Assembly (NCBI RefSeq): GCF_014898815.1
Contig: NW_026515519.1
Span: forward strand, 141,819 to 205,818
Length of the DNA: 64,000 bases
Direction: 5' to 3'
DNA from: Panonychus citri
Taxonomy: Eukaryota > Arthropoda > Arachnida > Trombidiformes > Tetranychidae
In this document: one piece after another, positions 56,923-64,000 of the stretch
Layout of the letters: each line of letters begins with the position of its first letter
How positions within the stretch are numbered: the stretch's first letter is position 1
Made by a program: the position numbers and the translations under genes
The notes under the pieces: generated by a model
What the model was told of the DNA's origin: nothing
The model's input: only the letters and a program-made list of their open reading frames with translations
Database searches by the model: none

Positions 56923-58793
56923 GTAAGTATATTAACTAATTGTAACAATTTAAAATATCCTCTTGTTTACAATTGATTTTTCTTAATATTATCCAAGTTG
57001 ATTGTTAATTGTTAATTTCAATCTTGCTTATTACGATGAAAATTGACAGCAATCAGTTTGTACTCTGTCTGAAAAGTTAATTGTTAATGAGAAAAAATTA
57101 CGAGAAATCAAGTAATCGATCTAATCGGCAATTACATTTGAAGACGACCAATTTTTGTCATTTAAATTGTTCACCTTGATTGTTTCCAATTAATTATGAC
57201 CATTCAATTGGTTCATTGGTTCAATAGTTGAAGTATAATAATAATTTAAGACAAAAATAGTAATAGAAACAATCAGAAAAACGTAGATTTGATTGTTAAA
57301 AGAAGACACAATTAACCAAGTAAAACAGTGTAAAAAAAGGTTATACAATTAATATTATAATGTGAACAATTAAATTGATTGCTTGATACGCCTTGTTTTC
57401 GTTAATCATTAACTATAGACCATTTAATTGTATTATACCTCATTGGGTATTGGATTTGATTGTGACTCTTGTTGATTATCATTAGATTAATTTACCTTTT
57501 CCACCATTTTGTATAATAATACAAACCAAACGTTAAAACAATTCTCATTAGGTTCATTAGATTCATTATATAATTTAACCATAATCAAGGTAATTGTGAC
57601 CTCTAATCAAACTAACTAACAATTTCATGATAATCTTTGCTCTTCTTTACCTTAATCATTACGAATGATGATAAGTTAAGTTAATCAGTAAATTACTTTA
57701 ATTCACGCTAATAAAACAAAAAGGAATTAGATTAATAAAAAAAAAACGAGAGAAAATCACAATTTACTCTTTCATTCATCCTCACTCATTGCCTATTGTA
57801 TTAATATGAAACCACAATAACATTATAATGATTACAGTTATTATCATCATCATTACTATTATTACATTGATTATAGTGATTATTAGCCAATGGTTCACCA
57901 TATATAATGTATTATCTAAGAGTATGTTTGTATATTTATATGTATTGATTTGTTATTGATTGATGAAAACATTTTGCATTTCCTATTGCTGTTGATCATT
58001 GTATTAAATTGTATCACTATCACCATGTTATTCAATTATTGTGTTATGATATATATCACTTTCCTTTCCTGTTGATGATGATAACTTTTGTTTCTTTCAG
58101 CTCTTTACTTTCATCATGATTGTGATGATGATGATGATGATGACGATGAAGATGATGCTTGATGAAAGTTACTGCTCATTTTGCTTGATAATATCATCAT
58201 TGTATTGATCAAAATGTAATAGCTTGAAGCTTAATATTTTTTAGTTTCTCTGTCTTTTTCTGTCTTTTTCTGTCTTTTTTTGTCTTGTTTTCTTCATTTT
58301 TTTTGTCTTCCTCATCTTCTCATCCTTGTTTTCCATTGTCTGTCATCACATTTCAATTGTTCTCTCTTTCTCAATGATATCTTAATCGTGATTTTCATTC
58401 ATCTAGGGAAACTTTATATGACGAATACAATATAATATCGGTAGAAGATTTAACTTTTTCTTCTTCATCTTTTCCTTTTCCTTTTTTCCCTTGTTTGCTT
58501 TTCTATTGGATTCTTTTATCATCTTTGTGATTCCTCATTTCGAGAGATTCAAAGATATCATCTTCTATTGCTTTTCCATCCTCGTGGCTTTTGCTTTTTC
58601 TGCTCCTTCTCATTATTGGCATTTATCTTCATTGTGCTTTCCATTTTTTTCTTCTTATTCTTGTTCATCTATTTTTTTTTCTTCTCTTGTATCGATGTCA
58701 TCCTTTTCTTCATATTTATATTCATCTTCATCTTTCCTGTTTTTCTCATTCTTTCCATTCCTTTTTCTTTCTTTTCATTTGTATATATTTCAG
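56923..58793. other. Neurexin intron 5
   Basis: 1.9 kb, GTAAGT donor and TATTTCAG acceptor after a long pyrimidine tract. It includes a GATGATG patch near 58121-58145. The long frame at 58491-58958 is intron read-through into the next exon. No separate gene. Confidence 0.75.
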
Positions 58794-58949
58794 TTTTCAA
58801 TAACCATTGATGGTGTTTACGGAAAGAGGTTCAACTACAGGTTCATTTTCCTATTGTCCAGTTCAATACTTTTTATCGGAGGAAGTGACCATTTTGAACA
58901 ACTTCCGGGCTCAAGGGTACAAAGCAACTTCATTGGCTGCCTTAGGAAG
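58794..58949 (+). CDS. Nrx-1: Neurexin-1 exon 6: LNS2 second part
   Basis: 52 codons, phase 0 at both ends. It reads FSITIDGVYGKRFNYRF, then SILFIGGSDHFEQLPGSRV and NFIGCLRK, the closing strands of LNS2 with the first disulphide Cys. Donor GTAAGT. It can follow either exon 4 or the microexon in frame. Confidence 0.92.
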
Positions 58950-59380
58950 GTAAGTTGAACATTATTACTTTTATCATCATCACTTGAAAGTGGAAGAAGC
59001 ATTAACATCATCATCATCATCATCAGTAGAATGGGAAAAAATCAAAGTATCTTCAAGAAATCTTCTCCTGTGTAAAGAATAAAAGAAAGATGAAGATGGA
59101 AAGTAAAAAGCACAAGGTAATAAAAAAAAGATGAGGAAGAGAAAAAAAATGAAAGTAAATTGAAAGAAAGACTTTTTTTTCTCTTTCTACGAATTTTTTT
59201 TTCTGCTGTCACAAGATGAATTACGATTTGCTTGACCAACCATACCAATGATCACCCATCAAAGAGGGTGGGATGAAATTTCGGACTGAATGAATGAATA
59301 GAAAGAAGCAAAGACAAAAGGTGGAAAGAGTCGCTTGTCATCTTGAAATATCTTCATCATCTGATAAACTCTAAATTGAT

Positions 59381-59450
<70 letters not shown>

Positions 59451-59938
59451 TCACTAGAAAGTGAATCACTTTGGGTTCGATTTTTTCACTCCCAGTAATT
59501 TACTGTATGTGAGAGGAAAACAAAGTAAAAAATGGTTACAAGATGTAACTCCCTGTAGATAGAGTTGAGAGAGGAGTGGGTAAGGATAAATCAGATGAAG
59601 GAGGGATAATAATTTCATTTGGTGTGAGTGAGAGAGTAGGAAACATTTTCCACTATTACCAATCAAATGAAATTCATCCAATAAAGTTATAAACATCCCA
59701 ATCAAATCAATCACTGAATACATGGGGAGTAATAGAAAAGTAAAAGGGATGATGAACAAGATGAAAGGTAAGGTGGATAAAGGAACTAACTTTATACTAA
59801 TCTCTTTGGTAAAGGTAACTTAATCTCGGTTACACTTTCATTATTTCTCATTTTATCTCTTTTCTTTTTTTTTCCTTTTGTCTTCATCCAATTTTATTTA
59901 CCTGTGTTTCCTTTGGGGTGGAAATTTTCAATGTAAAG
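58950..59938. other. Neurexin intron 6
   Basis: 989 bp with a 63-bp (GA)n tract at 59384-59446. No gene seen. Confidence 0.75.
59384..59446. repeat. (GA)n microsatellite upstream of LNS3 exon
   Basis: Perfect GA run of 63 bp, 0.5 kb before the exon at 59939. Confidence 0.95.
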
Positions 59939-60823
59939 GTTGAATTCATTGGAGATTCAATGGTTCTGGATATACTTGATTTAGCTAAAAGTGACCTCAA
60001 TTTGTTACAAGTAAAAGGAAACATTGTCGACTCTTGTCAGGAAGTTGAAGCTGCTGATCCGATAACCTTTACAACCAAAGACTCATTTCTAGCATTACCC
60101 CGGTGGGAAGCGATCAAGGGAGGCTCATTGTCTCTTAAGATACGAACCAATGAACCAAGTGGTGTTCTCATGTATAGTTCAGGGAAAACTAATGGAAATA
60201 GTTATTCGACACCTTCCGTCTTGTCTTCTTCATCGCTTTCATTTTCTTCATCCAGTTCTAACTCTGGATCGATATCAAATCAACCACCAAGTGATTTTTT
60301 TGCACTCGAATTACTTGATGGGCAAATCTATTTACTACTCAATTTAGGTTCTGGACCAATTAAGGTAAAAGCATCAGCTCGTCGAGTTGATGATTCTCAT
60401 TGGCATGTGATAACATTACTTCGCACAGCAAAATCAGGCCGAGTGACAGTTGACGATGCAGCGGTTGATTTTGTCACCCGGGAACAAACAATCAACTTGA
60501 TCTGGAAAGTCCACTTTACTTAGGTAGTTTTGGTCCCTCTTTGAGTAAAGCTTTTAATGAGGTTCCTCCGGAACTTTGGGCTGGTTCATTAAAATATGGT
60601 TACGTTGGTTGTGTACGTGATTTAGTTCTCAACAATCAGGCCATTGATATCGCCTCATTTGCCCGTAAACAAGATTCCGGTTCTGTGAAACCTTCATGCC
60701 ATTCATTGCCAAGTCACTGTGATAAAAAACCTTGTTTCAATGAGGGTATTTGCATGGAAGGATGGAATCGATTTGTGTGTGATTGTCGAGCAACGAGTTA
60801 CACCGGACCAGTTTGCACCAAAG
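59939..60823 (+). CDS. Nrx-1: Neurexin-1 exon 7: LNS2 end, LNS3, EGF2 (one frameshift)
   Basis: The acceptor is GTAAAG|GTT. It closes LNS2 (VEFIGDSMVLD to VDSCQE with the second Cys). LNS3 follows: DPITFTTKDSFLALPRWEA, SLKIRTNEPSGVLMYSSGK, FFALELLDGQIYLLLNLG, ARRVDDSHWHVITLL, then YVGCVRDLVL and PSCH. Six-cysteine EGF2 (HCDKKPCFNEGIC, VCDCRA, PVCTK) ends the exon at a GTAAAA donor. A Ser-rich insert sits where vertebrate splice site 3 lies. The frame shifts by one base at or near the CCC run 60477-60479; both sides are strongly conserved, so a missing base in the sequence is the likeliest cause. Confidence 0.9.
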
Positions 60824-60933
60824 GTAAAATCTGCACCTCTTGAGAGTTACAGCTATTTTCCCCTCGATTCCACTTCCTGTAAAACTCAAGTTTCCGTTTC
60901 CAATTATGATAATTGCATAAAGATATTCACCCA

Positions 60934-60938
<5 letters not shown>

Positions 60939-60970
<32 letters not shown>
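60939..60970. repeat. (CT)n microsatellite downstream of EGF2 exon
   Basis: Perfect CT run of 32 bp, 115 bp after the exon end at 60823. Confidence 0.95.
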
Positions 60971-60972
<2 letters not shown>

Positions 60973-61289
60973 CTATCTTTGCCTCTTCAAGTCTTCCTCC
61001 GCCAAGTAAAACCACTTAAAGATGTATCTCATTTTAGATGACGGTGGGTAATCTATTAATATTTTGTGGTGTGATCATCATGCAAGATAAGAGTCCATTA
61101 GCAGGGAGGCTTTAATATATCACACACAAGAAATCCTTTTTTTCTGCAGCCTCTTAAATCGCAATTGTAATAGTTTCCATGATGATGATGATGTGTTATT
61201 ATAATGAATGTTAAAAGGAATGATAATGATTCAGATAAATATTCACATTAAGAGACAAACCATCAAAACAGTTTCTGTTTTCATTTCCT

Positions 61290-61292
<3 letters not shown>

Positions 61293-61337
<45 letters not shown>
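61293..61337. repeat. (AG)n microsatellite
   Basis: AG run of about 45 bp in the intron after the EGF2 exon. Confidence 0.95.
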
Positions 61338-61340
<3 letters not shown>

Positions 61341-61612
61341 TCTTATTCACAATCTATGAAAATTGACGAGCTAAATTAGTAGGTGATTGTGATTATCATG
61401 GTGAGAATTAGATGATGATGATGTGAGGTAATGAAATTCGTTTAAATATTCAGTATGAGAATATATAATAACAACCAATCAAGACGATCTGAATCAAATA
61501 TAAATGAATTTGTAAATGTAATAAATGTTCAAAGTTGTGTTTCTAAAAAAGTAAATGTAATGTTAATACACATTACGAATAGATGATGATAAGAGGAGGG
61601 AAAATGATGATT

Positions 61613-61614
<2 letters not shown>

Positions 61615-61671
<57 letters not shown>
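61615..61671. repeat. (GA)n microsatellite
   Basis: GA run of about 57 bp in the intron after the EGF2 exon. Confidence 0.95.
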
Positions 61672-61675
<4 letters not shown>

Positions 61676-64000
61676 GAGGAAAGTGATGATGTGAAGGAAG
61701 AGAAGGAAGAAAAAAAGATGAAAGAGTAGAAATAAAATAAAGAGAGAGATGGGGAGAGAAGACTAATCAAAGAAGAATCTTGAATATCTTTAAATGTCAT
61801 TATCATTGATTCTCTTGAATAATTTTACCTTAAAGAATTTTTGTCTTCCCTCATCAAGAATATCATATTATTTTTCACACTTATTTGATTCCTGGTTTCT
61901 CAGGATAAGGTGATAAAAAAGATACAAGAATTTTCAAGTTTTTATCATGACAGAATTTTTCACTTTGGTATTTTTTGTTATTCCTATTGTTCTTATCAAG
62001 ATAAATGTGAATTACGAGAAAATCTTTTTGATTAGTTTTGATTTTTATTCTTTTTGTCTTATATCCTTTCTGCCTTCTCACTCTGGTTTACTCTCTTCTA
62101 TCAAATTATTCTCTGTGAACTTTCTTGAATAAAAATTCCCAAGATGCCATATAATGTATGCACTAAAAACTGTAACTTACTCTTTCCTTTTTCCTCCTCT
62201 GGTATCATGCATACGAGTTTCAAGCTTGAACCAACATTCACAGTCAATCGCTTCATTTTACCTGTCAGTCCTTTACCTTTCTCACTCCCAGGGTATGAGG
62301 GAGAACCTTTAAAACTAAAAGCAGTTAAGTTGGAGTAAAGGTGGGAAGATGAATCTGTAAGAGAGAAAGAGAGAGAAGAGGAAAATATTATTATACCGTT
62401 TACATTTCTATATGTATCATGAACGGAAGCTTATCTTCCCTGGAGTCAATCTATGAAATATCCATCTTATTAAGCGAAATGAATCTATCTTGAGTTCTTT
62501 TCTTGGAAGGTAAAGATGATGATGATACTGATGATGAAGATGATCAAGAGAAAGAGAAGAAGATTCATCTTTTCTCTTTGGAGCTTCTGTTCTGTTCAAA
62601 ATTGTTTTGCATCGTCAACAGAAAAAAAAGAAAAATAAACTAACGAATCTTTTTGAGGTTCTAGTTTCGCTTTTAAACTTTAACCCTCCACGGTTTTGAA
62701 TTGATGGAGAGTGGGGATGGTGGAGTTGGAAATCAGAGAAGAAAAATTGAAATTCTCTTTCACCTATACATTTCTTAGAGCCATTTTTCTTTTTTTTACT
62801 TCACGATTTTCTTCCTCGCTGTGCCATCATAATTTGTCTTCTTGATTTTCTAATGAATTAGTTTGATTTTCTTCTTTCGTTGGGTTTCTTTTTCTCTCTC
62901 TTTAGATTCTCTCTGTTGATACTATTTATCGTTATTGTTGTTGTTCCATTTCTCAAGTTGTTTTCGACTCAAAAACCAATTAATTGAACAGAGAAAGAGA
63001 AAAAGTAAAACAGTCTCTTGAATTTTTTCTTCACCTTTACTCTAGATATTATCTAGAACTACGATTTTCTCAGTGTTTATCCTCCTTCTTCTTGTTTTCT
63101 TCTGCTCCTCTTGATCTTGATTTTCTTCTTCTTATTCCATGTTTTCCGTTTTACTCCTCTCTTTTTTTTATATATTCGTCTTCTTTTTGTTCACTTTTCC
63201 ATTTATATAAATGTTCACATATAACAGAAGAATCAATGACCCCAAGTACCAGGTAGAAATCGCTTGACTTCATCTTCAAATTTCAGCATCACTTGAAATT
63301 TACCTTTTGGTTTTTCTTCTCCATTTTACTTTTTTCCACCAATATCCTCCTTTATCCTTCTTATTTCCAACTTCCTTTTTATGACTACCATTGAAATTTA
63401 ATACTATTGTTAGATGTTGGGTTGAGGTGGTAACAAAACAAAGGATCAAGAAGGATTGGTGACCACTTTCTTCCCTTCGTGACAACCTTTTTTTCCTGTA
63501 AGAGAAAAGAGGAAGAAGAAAAGTAAATTAGAGTAAAGTTCACCATTTAAGTAATTGACATTATTTCTCAATTGTTGTTCAATTTACATTGAAGATATAG
63601 TTACCTTTTCTTTGAATTCTTTTCTTTCCATGATTGATTGCAAGGTAACAATTATAATCAATAGTTGCCCAAGAAAACGTTTACTGTTTAACCAAAAGTG
63701 TATTCACAAACATGACAGAATCAACATGGAAAAGAAATTATTTGTTGTTGAGATGGAAAATAAACTAAAACGATAAGAATACAAAGGAGAGAAAAAGACA
63801 ATAGTTATGACAAATGAACCATAGAAAAAATGACATGAAAGATCAAATAAAGATAATGGTTATTAGATTAAAATTAATACTTAGTCCAATGTTGAGATGG
63901 AAAAATATTGACGAGAGAATCGTATTACCATTAACGCAACGTAAAATCTGAATAACAAGTGGAAGAAGACTGAAATCGAATTCGATAGATGAACAGTTCT

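Larger units (their letters stand above)
60824..64000. other. Neurexin intron 7 or later, to window end
   Basis: No confident exon is seen. The stretch carries (CT)n at 60939-60970 and (AG)n at 61293-61337 and 61615-61671, then pyrimidine-rich DNA. A possible 25-nt exon at 63228-63252 is too weak to call. LNS4 to the cytoplasmic tail must lie beyond the window. Confidence 0.65.

Noticed and set aside
58491..58958. 155-codon frame starting before neurexin exon 6
   Set aside because: The first two thirds are pyrimidine-rich intron read as Phe/Ser; only 58794-58949 is exon.
59466..59759. 97-codon minus-strand frame in neurexin intron 6
   Set aside because: Low complexity, no initiation or splice context, opposite strand of a host intron.
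63228..63252. Possible 25-nt neurexin exon (ESMTPST) after the EGF2 exon
   Set aside because: Acceptor and donor are acceptable and the phase fits, but there is no recognisable LNS4 sequence and the next exon is not in the window.
9742..64000. tRNA, rRNA or snRNA genes
   Set aside because: Looked for cloverleaf B-box-like words and conserved rRNA segments and saw none that held up by eye; a covariance-model scan would be decisive.

Overview
The window is eukaryotic, AT-rich, intron-containing DNA, most likely from an arthropod. The evidence is a classical alpha-neurexin gene with GT-AG introns and two Polinton/Maverick (adintovirus-like) elements. A chelicerate such as an acariform mite is my guess, but nothing here settles it. 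Noncoding DNA is full of CAATTA-type and ATCATGATGATG-type low complexity and (CT)n/(GA)n tracts; the two elements largely lack this texture.

Region 1 (1 to about 8150) is the right part of a decayed Polinton, 'element 1'. It may begin before the window and its ends were not found. From a TATAAATAG box, the plus strand carries a NADAR-like gene, packaging ATPase, small GG-motif protein, unknown protein, DD35E integrase with chromodomain, penton-like minor capsid protein, basic core-like protein, F54H12.2-like (probable major) capsid protein and adenain-type protease. Unrecognised remnants and a TATA-binding-protein (TBP)-like gene follow. Positions 8442-9741 hold a foldback, a proline-coding minisatellite, a short acidic ORF and a 15-bp-arm stem-loop.

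Region 2 (17496 to beyond 64000) is the 5' part of neurexin-1 on the plus strand: signal peptide, LNS1, EGF1, LNS2 with a 27-nt microexon at the splice-site-2 position, LNS3 and EGF2. LNS4 onward is not identified inside the window. The intron after EGF1 is 34.4 kb long.

Region 3 (24597-40376) is a complete 15.8-kb Polinton, 'element 2', inside that intron. It has inverted terminal repeats built of 32-bp subrepeats and a perfect 6-bp target duplication CATATC. From the left it carries dUTPase(+), TBP-like(+), a spliced membrane-anchored acidic protein(-), a 74-bp x 9-10 tandem array lying between two divergent TATA boxes, protein-primed DNA polymerase B(+), the capsid/integrase operon(-) and a small membrane/acidic gene(+).

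The most interesting observations are these. Both elements, from different families, carry a TBP-like gene. Element 2 combines its TBP-like gene with a repeat array holding a palindromic TTACGTAA and a CCAAT box in nearly every unit. The first slot of the late operon behaves like a cargo slot: NADAR in element 1, an unrelated 177-aa protein in element 2. Many element ORFs carry frameshifts or stops. Because one conserved neurexin exon also carries a one-base frameshift, some of these breaks may be assembly indels rather than decay.
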